Positions 10,663-21,866 of a DNA stretch of 64,000 nucleotides are shown here, piece by piece. Made by a program: the position numbers and the translations under genes. Source of the DNA: Terebella lapidaria (Eukaryota > Annelida > Polychaeta > Terebellida > Terebellidae); NCBI GenBank assembly GCA_949152475.1, contig OX424568.1:24403667-24467666 (forward strand), in the 5' to 3' direction. How positions within the stretch are numbered: position 1 is the first letter of the stretch; the number at the start of each line of letters is the position of its first letter. The notes beneath the pieces are model-generated. The model was not told the origin of the DNA, made no database searches, and saw nothing but the letters and a program-made list of their open reading frames with translations.

Positions 10663-12063
10663 AGCTGGACTAATGGCTTAAAAGGAGAAAAAAATAGATT
10701 AAAAAAATATATTTCGGCACATGTACCGCATGTGTTCGTACGGTACTGTGCCCGTTACATTTCCGAAAATGCCCGACCGCAGTCGGCTGTTCTCGGCGTT
10801 TGCTCCAAACGCTCCAGCACTTGAGGGGTTTCTGCCAGTATATAAGGCCCCAGTCATTTGTGAGTACATGTCAACACGGAAACATTCGGGCTGTTGCCAC
10901 TAAGGCATATATCGATATACCTAAATGGGAACCCTAAAAAAGGTGGATTTAGGTGGTATTACTGTACTATGACATAATTTCATATATCTACTCCATTCCG
11001 TTTCAATGCACACTACCAACTTGTGTGATATGCTGTATCAATCGTCCATACATACCACTTATTCGTTGGCACAGCTGACCACTACCGTTCATACTACATG
11101 TTGTATTGCGGGATGCTAACAGTAGCACCCCCGCCCCAAATACTATTACTGCGCGAACTATGTCTAGGCTGTGTATGTTTCATAGAGTGCGATAGCATAT
11201 TACACATAATACTCACTGTCAATGATGCTTGTTAGAAAGTAGACTATGACCATAGCCAATTTCGGATACAATACATTTTGTACACTAAACACTGATTGGG
11301 AATGGAATCTTTACATAATTGTCTCATCGCAAATCATAGTTGATGAGCTTCTCTGCAAAGCGAAGCCTAAAACCTAACAAATATTGGCCCATGTAGCGCA
11401 GCTTACTATTTCTTCTAAATTCAATGAAGATTAAAATTGTGCCAGACGGATTAAATATGGTATACATTCAGTGGGTGAGTAGTATTAACAGAGTAAGATG
11501 CGCTACTTGGGCCCAAATATTGCCCAACAATAGTAATCCCGTTGGATTACAACTCAACCCTGTTGAGTTGTAATCCGACGGGAGAACATGTGGCAATTTC
11601 TCAATTGTGATGTACATTCTGTTATGAATCTGTGTGTGATACTTCATGTAAACACGTCAATTGACATGACGAATATATCGTGTTATTTATTTCAATTTTG
11701 CAGATAGAGTTAGGCAAAGTTAGGTTTATGCATAATTTTCTAATGATATAAAATATCTGCTGTTGACAAGCAGTATGGGGATATGCATTCACCGGGAGTG
11801 CAGCGTGGTGTTGTAGCCCAGAGTATCGTGAGTTGAAGTGGACTATACCACATGACGACAGGCGAGTTTTATATCGACCGGCGGCACTGTGTGAGCGGAG
11901 CTCTTTGGAGCAAACGCCGAGGGCAGCCGATACTAGCCGATGGTACTTCGGAATTGTTCGGTAATATCACGGGAGCTGTACCGCATGGACACATGTGGTA
12001 CATGTGCGGACATATATTTTTTTAAAAATCTCTCTTGTCTCTTTAAATACCATTAGTCCAGCT
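10663..12063. mobile_element. Non-autonomous DNA transposon with TTAA target duplication
   Basis: The element starts with AGCTGGACTAATGG and ends with its exact reverse complement. It is flanked on both sides by TTAA (10659-10662 and 12064-12067). The inverted similarity continues imperfectly for about 200 bases, including GCACATGTACC and the GGCGTTTGCTCCAAA segment. Removing the 1401 bases and one TTAA restores the 95-bp satellite unit (ATTTAATGTA), so the boundaries are firm. TTAA duplication is typical of piggyBac, Kolobok and ISL2EU superfamilies. No transposase frame is present. Confidence 0.93.
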
Positions 12064-12090
12064 TTAATGTATGTTTATTCCTTGAAAACG

Positions 12091-12797
12091 AAATGACTTT
12101 TCTGACGGCATTAATCATAGATTTGATGTGGTATGTTACAAGAAAACTCACCTGTGTGAAATGTGTAATGTGGATTTGTTGTGATTGCAATGATTGATTT
12201 TTTTTTGTGATTGCAATGTTCATTTAGTGAAGTGCATGACTATACAGAATTTCTGTTTCAATTTCTATGTCGATTTTTTGTCTGTGAATAAACATTTCAT
12301 TTACCACATCCTCGTTCAATGGCTTGTAACATGTGATGATCACTCAAAGTCTAGCTAAAGTCAAAATGAAATTCAAATTAGAATCAAATTTAAATTCAAA
12401 TCGTTGGGCCCCTAGCAACAGTTGCTATGGGTCATATCTCGAGAATAGTTACCTTGGCAACCAATTTTGGAAAATGAATATTGATCATATCTCATGCCAA
12501 TTGAACTACATCCAAACAAAGCACATATTATCATCGTACACTTTGAAAGTAGATATTGTTTTACCCTTGTGACGTCATGAAAACTCCTTATAATAGCTAA
12601 TTTTACTGTGGAGATAATGGTATATGAATAAGGACATTTAAATTTTGGTTGATAGAAATCATCGTAACTGTGAGGTGACACAAGTCACCATACGATACGT
12701 CTCAGTCAGGCTATTACAAGCGAGGAATAAAGTCGCTTCGCAGTGCCAAGTAAAGTTCAACACCTTCAGCGGCATTGCGTGGGAAGAATAACCTTTC
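12091..12797. other. Intergenic spacer with gene-poor sequence
   Basis: No supported gene. Around 12400-12590 there are segments (GCTATGGGTCATATC, TTGGCAACC, GACGTCATGAA) that resemble the repeat at 22900-23350, so this is probably a diverged fragment of the same family. Confidence 0.5.
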
Positions 12798-14113
12798 TCA
12801 GCCATTATCCTGCAACAAACGTTGAAAACAAGGAATCGTTGTCACAAGGAATGGGCTCACGGAAACACACTGATCCCTTACGGCATTCCGGTCCGCATCT
12901 GGCACAGCATTCATGTAATCAAGAGTACCAAAGCGGGTAGGCGATACATGACATTCGGTCTCCCTGGAGGTACCTGGTCGTCACTTGACTTGCGTATGTA
13001 GTGTGAATTCCACGTGTCCACTGTTTTCGCGATATCATCCTGAAACAAACGAAATACAGATGTAACCACAGCCAATACATCGTCATCTAATGTGCCATGA
13101 ATGTATACAACAGGGATTTACAACAGGGATTAAACTTTTGCGAATCGTTGTTGAAATTATGATCTGGATGGTACATCGGCTGTACATCAGAAAGAGCCTT
13201 GGTCACAGAGTAAAATCTTGATCAGAAATACGAAAACTACGTAGCATATGGCTAGGTGTGCATATAATAAAACATTACGAAATCTTTATTGGGTTACGAA
13301 CCTGTATCATGCCCAAACATGTGAACTGTACCAGGTTTTTGTCCACAAACGTTACTGAAAATACACCTTCTTGGTTCAGTTGGTGAAGGATATTAACCCA
13401 AAAGTCTGTGCATTCTCTTCGGAGAAATGACCAAAAGTATTCAATACGCTGGTTAGATGTGCCGCGTCCTCCAATGTAACTTTTATCAGCTGCTCTTGAG
13501 TCTTCGCCGTTTCTCCGAAAGAAACGTTGGAAATCTCTGACACGGCAATTTTCTGTACCCAAGTCTCCCCGTAAACTCGCGGGCATCCACCCAATTCTTG
13601 CACAGCTTCCAGATAGTAGCCGCCAATGACGCGGGGGTCACTGCTTGTCCTATATACATTGAGCCACACGATGCGCCGCGATTAACCGTCTATACATCCA
13701 TTGATGCAGATACCATAGGTCTTTAGTTTGTCGTAAGAATCGACATGCCACAGGTAGTTTGGGCCTTTAGACAGATATCTTCTCCTTAGTAGTTTTCTTT
13801 TCTTTCTTCGCATCGTTCCTTCATGGTCAAGGATGGACAGCACCATACGAACATCTTCCTTCCTGCACCTCATTCCGTGAAGTTTGGCTTTCTCATACAT
13901 CCATCGATAACCATGAAGTCTGCCGCTGCCACTCAGCTGGCCTTCGATAAAATCAATCAAATGCGAAACATCGTCCGAAAACACTCGACGAGAAAGCCCA
14001 AGCTTTCTGATGCACCGCTTCAAATGTCTTTCCGATATGATTAATCCGTGATAAGTTGCTAAGGCAAATGTAATGTCCTTGTATGATATACCAGTTTTGA
14101 AGTTGATTAACAA
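12798..14113 (-). pseudogene. Integrase-core (rve-type) transposase gene, decayed, one intron
   Basis: Reading down the minus strand from 14113: an N-terminal helical region (SERHLKRCIRKLGLSRRV), then GSGRLHGYRWMYEKAKL, then the start of the integrase core, NYLWHVDSYDKLKTYGICIN. The first catalytic Asp is in WHVDSYDKL, the second in RGDLGTEN, and the Glu is likely in NQRIEYFWSFL. Damage: an in-frame TAA at 13682-13684 just after GCIDG; a one-base frame change near 13585-13600; another near 12930. A conserved intron is visible: donor ATACAG|GTTCGT (exon end 13302) and acceptor GTTTCAG (next exon from 13039), joining MIQ to DDIAKTVDTWNSHYIRK. The tail PPGRPNVMYRLP is typical of this family, which is scattered through fish, cnidarian and mollusc genomes. 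Assignment to the IS3EU superfamily is a guess. No terminal repeats were found. Confidence 0.8.
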
Positions 14114-14139
14114 TGTTGATTAACAATCTAACACTTCAC

Positions 14140-14280
14140 GCTCGAGCAGTGTCAGACAGAGGTTTAGTGATGAAATGCAAAATTATCGCGTTCGAACGCG
14201 AAAAGATCGCGAGGGAACGCGAAAAGATCGCGTTCGAACGCGTTTTTTCACTCACTGGTGTGTCCCCTTAGGGGCTCCGT
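14140..14280. mobile_element. Fragment of an inverted-repeat element with palindromic GATCGCG units
   Basis: The right end (TGTCCCCTTAGGGGCTCCGT, ending 14280) closely resembles the terminal repeat of the complete element at 51084-51731. Inside are short palindromic units (GATCGCGTTCGAACGCG, CGCGAAAAGATCGCG). The left terminus is not seen, so this is a partial or more diverged copy. Confidence 0.6.
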
Positions 14281-16100
14281 AAATATATGACCTGTGCTCC
14301 GACCTTGAAAATGAGGTTAAAGGTCAGATTCAGTCACCAGAATTTTCAGCATATATCATTTCCACAATTGATTTCTAAGCTGTGAAGTCGATAATGAGCG
14401 AGATATCAGCCATTTTGAACAAATGACCTTGAAAATGAGGTCAAAGGTCAAGTTCAATTTCATAAGAGTATTCGGCATATATCATTTCCCATATGTCCAT
14501 AATTGATTTCTAAGCTGTAAAGTCGATAATAAGGGAGGTATTAGCCATTTTGTGCAAGTGAAGATTAAAATGCGATCATAGGTTAAATTATTGGTGGTAA
14601 TAGATTGATACTTACATTCATACCACTGAGTCGGTGTCATTGCTGGCGGACGTTAAATCTGTCCCCGAGGATACCATCAACTCAGTATCTTTTGGGCTTG
14701 TGATTAGGTACTTATGTACTTGTCATACAACTATTCCATGGGGTTAGTTTCGGATTTCTAAATTATTTTCATAGGTTGTTGGGCAGTTGTATACTAATGC
14801 CATCAGGTGTACAGTAGGAACAACTACATTACCACACTGTCTGCCCCTGATGACGCCAGTGTGTCTTTTGATAAAGTATTTGGTTGGGCTTTGTTTCTAT
14901 TGCAAAATGTTGTGTATTACGTTTGTTATTGGAATCATCAAAATTTGGCTGTATTGGTGGTAAGAGATTGATACTCACATTCATACCACCGAGTCGGTGT
15001 CACTGCTGGTGTACGTTAAATCTGTCCCCGAGGATACCATCAACTCATTAGCCTTTGGGCTTGTGATTAGGTACTTATGTACTTGTCATATATCTATTCC
15101 ATGGGGTTAGTTTCGGATTTCTAAATTATTTTCATAGGTTGTTGGGCAGTTGTATACTAATGCCTTCAGGTGTACAGTAGGAACAACTACATTTAACACA
15201 CTGTCTGCCCCTGATGACGCCAGTGTGTCTTATGATAAAGTATTTGGTTGGGCTTTGTTTCTGTTGCAAAATGTTGTGTTTTACGTTTGGTATTGGAATC
15301 ATCAAAATTTGGCTGTATTGGTGGTAATAGATTGATACTTACATTCAAGGTCATTAAAATATTCAGTATATATCATTCCCTATATGTCCAGAATTGATTC
15401 CCAACCTATAAAGTCGATAATGAGCGAGATATTAGCTATTTTGTGCTGAGATATTAGCCACTTTGCGGTCTGTCCTTGAAAATCAGGTCATATTCAAGGT
15501 CACCAAAATATCAGCATATATCATTTCCTCTATGTCCACAATTGATTCCTAAGCTGTAAAGTCGATTATAAGCGAGATATTAGCCATTTTGTGCTTTGAC
15601 ATTGAAAATGAGGTCAAAGGTCGAATTCAAAGTCATGAGAATTTTCAGCATATATAACTTTGTATATGTCCACAATTGATTCCTAAGCTGTAAAGTCAAT
15701 AATAAGCGAGATGTTGGCACACTTGTGCTCTGACCTTGAAAATGAGGTCAAAGGTCAAACTCAAGGTCATCAGAATATTCAACATATATCATTTCCTATA
15801 TGTCCACAATTTATTTCTAAGCTGTAAAGTCGATAATAAGCGAGATATTAGCCATTTTGTGCTTTGACCTTGAAAATAAGGTCAAATTCGTGGTCACGAT
15901 AATATTCAGCTTATATCACTTTCTATATGACCACAATTGATTCCTAAGCTGTAAAGTCGATAATGAGCGAAATATTAGCTATTTTTGTGCTCGACCTTGA
16001 AAATTAGGTCAGAGGTCAAATTCAAGGTCATGAGAATATTCAGCATATATCATTTCCTATATGTCCACAGTTGAAAATAATCTCTAATCTCAATACCAAG
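14281..16100. repeat. About 130-bp tandem repeat with paired AGGTCA motifs
   Basis: Roughly ten diverged units, each reading roughly: GACCTTGAAAATGAGGTCAA, a CATATATCATTTCC segment, CACAATTGATT, AGCTGTAAAGTCGATAAT, GCGAGATATTAGCCATTTTG. Spacing between AGGTCA pairs is 127-134 bases in the right half. A related stretch is at 23520-23700. The array is interrupted by the duplication at 14588-15317. No coding frame. Confidence 0.88.
14588..15317. repeat. Two-copy 365-bp tandem duplication
   Basis: The segment starting TTGGTGGTAATAGATTGATA at about 14588 is repeated from about 14953, and the start of a third copy is seen at 15318 before the surrounding array resumes. The two copies differ at few positions, so the duplication is recent compared with the array around it. 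Confidence 0.9.
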
Positions 16101-16740
16101 TGAGATATTAGGCAAAACGTGTCTCACTATAAAGCATAGGATATTTTCAACATGGGAAAGTCCCATTTTGGCCGAGTTTGGGCCCTAAATGGCCAACTTC
16201 GAGTGATTCAAGGGTAACAAAACTTATACAAGTCACAGGAGGTATATATGAGAAATGTTATGCATCAATAAGAAAAAAAAAGTTACTGAACTGATTTTGA
16301 GAAAACGACCGTCAAAGTCCAAAATTGGCCATTTTTCGTCAAAAATGGCCGCCATTTTGGAAAAATTGCGAAAATAAAAAAAAATAAAAAATACTTTCAG
16401 AAAAATTCGCCCGTAAACAAAAATGAAATGTGGACGACGACAACGACGGACGCAACGCCATGCCAATAGGTTATCTGACCATAGGTTCGGTAACCTAAAA
16501 ATAGTAACAACAGTAGTTTCTCTTATACCTATGATTGTTTTTCTTAATATATTCCTAATCTTTTTTTCCCATTTGCAACGCCATGCCAATAGGTTATCTG
16601 ACCATAGGTTCGGTAACCTAAAAATAGTAACAACAGTAGTTTCTCTTATACCTATGATTGTTTTTCCTAATATATTCCTAATCTTTTTTGACATTAGAGC
16701 GTTGGGGGCGAAGCCCCCAACCCTCTACATGTCTATGTGC
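16101..16740. repeat. Repeat tail with a 123-bp tandem duplication
   Basis: 16130-16225 resembles 23740-23830 (GTCCCATTT, ACTTCGAG, GATTCAAG), so both are ends of one dispersed family. At 16453 a 123-base segment starting CAACGCCATGCCAATAGG is repeated at 16576. The open frames on both strands here are products of that duplication. Confidence 0.85.
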
Positions 16741-17850
16741 TGACTTTTTCATGGAGGTTTCATGCCAACCTATCGACGCACGTTTTGACATGTAAACGTT
16801 TAGATACCTACTTCAAATGAAGATTTTCTTTGTCCTTGACATAAAATCTCTCGAATTGATGGGAAACTTTGACTATTCCACAGATATATGAGGCATGAAT
16901 CGATGTGCTAGGTTTGAGAAAATAACGTAAATGTTCAAATTATCTAGAAACGTCCCAAAATGGCGGAGCCGATGGAAATTGACGTTCCCAGAATGCAAAG
17001 CAAATTTTACCACAAAGACGCGTATTTTGAAACACAATTTCTGTTCAGCAATTCGTGTATGCATACATGCATGTGTTTATTGTGGGCATCTGCGTGTGGA
17101 CTTTTCTGGCGTTATGAAGTAAACACAGCGATTCGTCTGCGATGCCACGGCTACATTTACCGTAATTTGACGTATTTGATAATATGACAATTAAGCTGGT
17201 GTTCTGTGCTGGATTGCGAAGTCTTTTTATTCTTAACTGGTATTTTAATTTGCCCAGTAAAGGCATGTGTTAGGCTATATCTGATGTTATCAGATGCAGA
17301 TATTCCTCATAGTTTTCAATGTTTTGAGGATATTTTAATGAGGTTCCATATCATTTTAGCAGGCATATCTGTTCCATTGATCGATTTTAAAATAAATGTT
17401 TACTTATTAGTAATATGAATGAAGTAGGCCATGTTTTTCATCCTAGTATACGGAAATGAATTGGAATCACATAGGGGATGAAATTATGGCTTCTTCTTTC
17501 TTTTTTTTTTTTTGGGGGGGGGGGCCTAACGTTGTGTAAGATATATTCAGCTGTCGTGGTGCTGATGATGTGCTCGAGCTCTAATGTCGTCTTCCGCAGT
17601 TTGCTGCATTTTCTTGTTTCCCATTTGTCCAGCGTTTCATGTATGACTGATTGTCCTACCAACATTCCCAATTATGACTCAAGCTTTAAAATTCAAGAGT
17701 CATCAGCTGAGATCACCAATTTTCGATATTTCAAAAAATTGTTACTGCAAAACAGAAGAGTTTCAACAGAATATTAAATATACATACCGGTATACATATA
17801 TTACATATACATACAATATACAACTTATACATCATAGGTCAATGCTATCC
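16741..17850. other. Spacer with a T-tract/G-tract junction
   Basis: No gene is supported. At about 17497-17525 a run of about 15 T is followed directly by a run of about 12 G. The short frames on both strands have no recognisable motif or convincing splice borders. Confidence 0.5.
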
Positions 17851-18690
17851 ACCTAAAGGCCCGGTCAGACAGCCGAAAACGAGAATCACGTAAAAAAATT
17901 GTTGAGATTTGATGGTGCGTGATTGTTAGTGGAGAATTTGAACATTTTTGCTGATTTACGTAATGAAAAATCATGTTTTCATGAATTGCGCAAGAACTAC
18001 GGAAATGTCACGCATAAATCACTAACAAAGCACGCACTTCAGCGCAAATCAGATTTCTAAAAGCGATTTTAAGTGATAGTCAGTGATTTTAAGTGAAATA
18101 TACGTGTTACTAGTGCGGAACATGCGTGATATGTCTGTGATTCTTCAGTGAAAAGTCATCGATGAACGCGATAGCGGCAACATTTTCGCAAACAATCACT
18201 AATATTCTACGCATATTCCGCGCATTGTCCACTAATTTCGTATGTACGAAGCTAATTATTTACATTTGTAAAAGAATGTGTGTGAGCCGCCAGTAAGAAA
18301 AACGTAAATAATTAAATTAAGCGCTCAGTTTAGTTATTTATCCGATCTGCATAAACGCATTATTTACGTTTTTCTGAATGGCGACTCACACCCATTTTTT
18401 TAAAATGTAAATAATTAGTTTCGTACGTACGAAATTAGTTTTGTACACGTTCAAAATGTTTTCTATGCGTTCAAAATGTTCTGCACGCGTTCAAAACTTT
18501 TTAAATTGCGATCAAAACTATTTCTAAACGTCAGAAATAGTTTTGATCGCGATTTTAATAGTTTAGAACGACAACGACCTGATTTCTTGACACTGACAAC
18601 GCAAACGTCGCCAGCTCTCACAAATTCAACATTCTATTGAATATCGTCAGTGGATTGGGAATTACCACTACATGTACTTGAAATACTACA
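17851..18690. repeat. Repeat region with hairpins
   Basis: The arms around 18250-18320 and 18355-18425 are inverted copies (GCTAATTATTTACATTT against AAATGTAAATAATTAG). At 18511-18547 a second hairpin is formed by ATCAAAACTATTTCT and AGAAATAGTTTTGAT. The sequence begins GGCCCGGTCAGAC, which could be a transposon terminus, but no matching right end was found. Confidence 0.65.
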
Positions 18691-18699
18691 AATCAGCGA

Positions 18700-19995
18700 T
18701 TTCAGCTGATGACACTTACACTTTCTACCTTGGGCGATAATGGGGGATTTTGATCACAGGACCATCGGTCATACAGCAAATGACGGGAATTGAGCACAGA
18801 AAAATATATAATTAATACTGGAAATTAATCATTAATACAAGCAGAGTTATTGTAAATTTTCGATTTTGATCATTACTCTGACCTTGACCTCGTCGCTCAA
18901 TATTGAGCTGTGAAATTTCACAGTATTGGCCTTGAATCTCAGAACACTAAAAACTCTTGAAATCGTGACCCCTAATAATTCGACATCGGACGATAATAGA
19001 TAATTTTCGTCGTATGACCATCGGCCGTACACCATACGATTGGGAATTGGCCAAAGAAAAATAAAAAAAATAGTTGGAAAAAATGATATCAAGTAGAACC
19101 AGAGTTATAGCCGATTATGTGATTTTCACTTTTTCCATTGCCATGGTAACCGTTTTCATTCGATTTTGACGAATAAAAACTAACATAACGCTTCAGTCAT
19201 ATAAATTTCAGATCGATTGGACCGAAGGCTCTTTGGATTGGACCGTTTGTCTCCGAGTTATAAGCGCAGACACTTGCACAGAAGAGTCGCTGACAAAATA
19301 TAACCGAAGTCGTGAACCCCCAATTTTTCGACATCGGGCGATAATGGAGTTTTCTTCCTAGGACCATCGGCCGTACACCATACAATCGGAAATTGGCCAC
19401 AGAAAAATACAAAAATATTCAGACAAAATAATATCAAGTAGGACTGGAGTTATAGCTGATTACGTGTTTTTCTTTTTTTCCGTTGCCATGGCAACCTTTC
19501 TCATCCGATTTGGACAAAATTTAAAGGAAACCAAGCCACTACCTTTACATTTCAGCCCTATAAATTTCAGATGGATGGAAACGTCTTTTCTTAAAGTTCT
19601 GAGCGCAGGCATTTGCTCTGAAAAGTCGCTGGCAAAAATTACCGAATTCGTGACCACCGTTTTTCCGATCTTGGGCGATAATGGAGAGTTTTCGTCTTAC
19701 GACCATCGGCCGTACACCATAGGGTCGGGGATTGGCCAAAGAAAAATAAAAAATAGTTTGAGAAATTAATATTAATTACAACTAGAGTTATAGCCAATTA
19801 TGTGATTTTCTCTCTTTTCGTTGCCATGGCAACATTTTTTTTCTGATTTTGACAAAAATCTTGCCTCCTGATACCGCTTCTTCCCTATAAATTTCAGGAC
19901 GATCAGCCCAGTCGGTTTTGAGTTATGCGCGCGGACAGACAAACAAACAAACAGACATACAAACAAACTGACAGATCCAATTACAATACCCTCTC
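18700..19995 (+). repeat. Modular dispersed repeat with GGGCGATAATGG modules and RFX-like sites
   Basis: Four diverged modules of about 300-350 bases, each with GGGCGATAATGG, a CCATCGGCCGTACACCAT-like word, GGGAATTGGCCAAAGAAAAATA, AGAGTTATAGCC and GTTGCCATGGCAAC. It ends in a purine/pyrimidine-biased CAAACAAACAGACA run and GGGGCGAGGGTAAT near 20012. The same family is at 32280-34215 in the opposite orientation and at 63240-64000 in this orientation. No coding frame. Confidence 0.88.
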
Positions 19996-20079
19996 CCCCT
20001 ATCGGGGCGAGGGTAATAATTGTGGCATATATCAGCCACCTGGGAACAATTGGTAATTTTTTTCATTTGACCCGAAGAA

Positions 20080-20135
20080 AATCAGGATAATCCTGATAAT
20101 ATTATGTGGGGTGTAATCTATATTACACCCCACAT
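20080..20135. repeat. Perfect short inverted repeats
   Basis: ATGTGGGGTGTAAT at 20104-20117 faces its exact reverse complement at 20122-20135 across four bases. Immediately before it, ATCAGGATAATCCTGAT is palindromic. Just upstream, at about 20028-20045, GTGGCATATATCAGCCAC matches the inverted-repeat end of the element at 58500-59172. This may be the debris of a related element. Confidence 0.8.
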
Positions 20136-20393
20136 ATGCCAAACATCTGCAGATCGGGACAACTATAACATTTCAGAAGCTTGAATTTTCCCAACAAACT
20201 CTCGCGGATTTTTGTCAGTAACAAAAAGGAAACATTGTAAACCCATTGACATGACGCCGCGTTTCTACCCAGTATAGCGACTGAATCCATGAAGCAATGG
20301 TTTCGAATCTTTGATTGTTTGCTATATCTTTCTTTTTTGAAAAAAAATGTATGTGTACATAATGTTGGGTTCTAGGATGTACTGTATACTAAC

Positions 20394-20545
20394 TTTGAGC
20401 TTGTTTGCTTCATTGACCGACATCTGACACAAGCAGCCGACGAGCTCACCGGTGTGGAATCCATTATGACTTCGATGTAATGGCTCAAGGTCTGAAGATG
20501 TCCGCACAGCTTCAGACAGTGTCGCCGTCAGAAACGCTATGGATC
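20394..20545 (-). CDS. Helical-repeat gene, last exon seen in the window
   Basis: 152-base exon with acceptor TTTGACAG|GATCC and donor CTCAAA|GTTAGT, entering in phase 1 and leaving in phase 0. It completes a Gly codon with the previous exon and reads FLTATLSEAVRTSSDLEPLH and FHTGELVGCLCQMSVNEANK, helix-rich as in armadillo/HEAT proteins. The donor shows that the gene continues to lower coordinates, but no further exon is recognised down to 14 kb. The gene is therefore either incomplete here or has a long next intron. Confidence 0.72.
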
Positions 20546-20798
20546 CTGTCAAAGTATCACAATCATCCAATAGAACCATAACCAGATGGAAGACGCAGGT
20601 TTAGTTCCTGGTATTGGATTTTTTTTTCTACTGAGTTCATGTGACTGAAGGGACATGAAAAATCAGTATTACTTGTTTTTTTGTTGTTGTTTTTTTGTTG
20701 TTCAACCTGTATTCCGGAAAATCACTCGGTTCATGATCCTAGCTGGTTCACAGTGTTTTCCATTGATATACAATACAATAAGTGCTATACATACATAT

Positions 20799-20805
<7 letters not shown>

Positions 20806-20849
<44 letters not shown>
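20806..20849. repeat. (AT)n microsatellite
   Basis: About 22 AT dinucleotides in the intron between the last two exons of the helical-repeat gene. The open frames that cross it on the plus strand are artefacts. Confidence 0.98.
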
Positions 20850-20854
<5 letters not shown>

Positions 20855-20870
20855 AGTCAATTGTTTATAC

Positions 20871-20982
20871 CAGTGTCAGTGAACATTTTATTCTCATCCT
20901 CCGTCAGAATGTTGACCAGAGTCATGGTGGCCATCGTCCTGAAGAATGTGTCCTCTGAAGTCAGATAGTTATCCCGGAGTTT
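20871..20982 (-). CDS. Helical-repeat gene exon
   Basis: 112 bases with acceptor TTGGTTTAG|AAACTCC and donor GACACTG|GTATAA, phase 0 in and phase 1 out. It reads KLRDNYLTSEDTFFRTMATM and TLVNILTEDENKM, a Leu/Ala-rich amphipathic pattern like one armadillo-type repeat. Confidence 0.75.
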
Positions 20983-21301
20983 CTAAACCAAAGGAAGTCA
21001 AGATATATATTATTATAAAAACGTAAGCATTCCAGTAGCATATGTACCACACTAAATACTCATTTCATTATATCCTTGATCTAGCCAGGATTTACAAATT
21101 GGAGGACCCTTGGAAACTTCTAAATCTGGTGAAATGAAATGAATTTTCACTATAGTTTAGGGTCTAGTATAACGTCTGGTATTAGCTGATGTCTGAGCTG
21201 GTCTTACGTATATTACAAGGTCCGACATCATCTACTGATCATACAATGCCTAGTCTATCTGATATCTTATCTTGTCTACGTTTTTTTCTGGTCTGACGTA
21301 C

Positions 21302-21410
21302 TTCCTTGATTCCAGCCTGGTAAAAGAACTCTAGTTCATCTGGTGTGTTCATATGGCGGCTGATGTTGTGCAGTACTGCAAATGGCCCTCTCAGCATGGT
21401 ATGTGACATG
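21302..21410 (-). CDS. Helical-repeat gene exon
   Basis: 109 bases with acceptor GATTAG|CATGTC and donor AAGGAA|GTACGT, phase 2 in and phase 0 out. It reads LRGPFAVLHNISRHMNTPDE and LEFFYQAGIKE. The segment GPFAVLHNIS is the part of the gene that most resembles an armadillo repeat. Confidence 0.77.
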
Positions 21411-21493
21411 CTAATCATATAAAACTAACATATGTGAATTAAATGCATCTATTGATAAGAGTCAGAATAGTAGGTTCAATCATGGTAGCTCAC

Positions 21494-21579
21494 CTTCTTA
21501 AATTTCTCTGAATGTTTTCAAGTTTCTCTGGCACAATCAACTCGCCGGCGAATTCGACCAAACCAAGACATGCCAGTTC
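21494..21579 (-). CDS. Helical-repeat gene exon
   Basis: 86 bases with a strong acceptor (TTCCACAG|GAACTGG) and strong donor (AGAAG|GTGAGC), phase 0 in and phase 2 out. It reads ELACLGLVEFAGELIVPEKL. Both splice signals and the phase fit the flanking exons. Confidence 0.8.
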
Positions 21580-21866
21580 CTGTGGAACGAAAATTTTTTG
21601 AAATAACTTTTACAGCATTTATTTCTACTCAGTTAGCAAAATCATATTCCCATAAGCCTGAAATCCTGACCAACTATAGTGGTGAATTGTCAATAGCCTT
21701 ATTAAAGTCTAATGTGGTTTCAAGGTGACAAGTAAATTTTTTGGGTTCCATCTAAATTATATCAATTGTGTGATATATGGGGGGGGGGGGCGAGTCATAT
21801 ATGATTTAATAGGGAAATAGTTTCTCTATTGATAAATAAATGAATTATTATTGGTTAGGGTGTTAC

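Noticed and set aside
14200..14250. tRNA or rRNA gene around GATCGCGTTCGAACGCG
   Set aside because: It is a simple palindromic repeat with no cloverleaf; I found no tRNA or rRNA elsewhere in the window.
16233..16743. Frames of 153 and 106 codons with an internal repeat
   Set aside because: The repeat is the 123-bp tandem duplication; both strands are open, and there is no motif.
20655..20968. Plus-strand frames of 75 and 95 codons
   Set aside because: They run through the AT microsatellite, and their right part is antisense to a minus-strand exon with better support.
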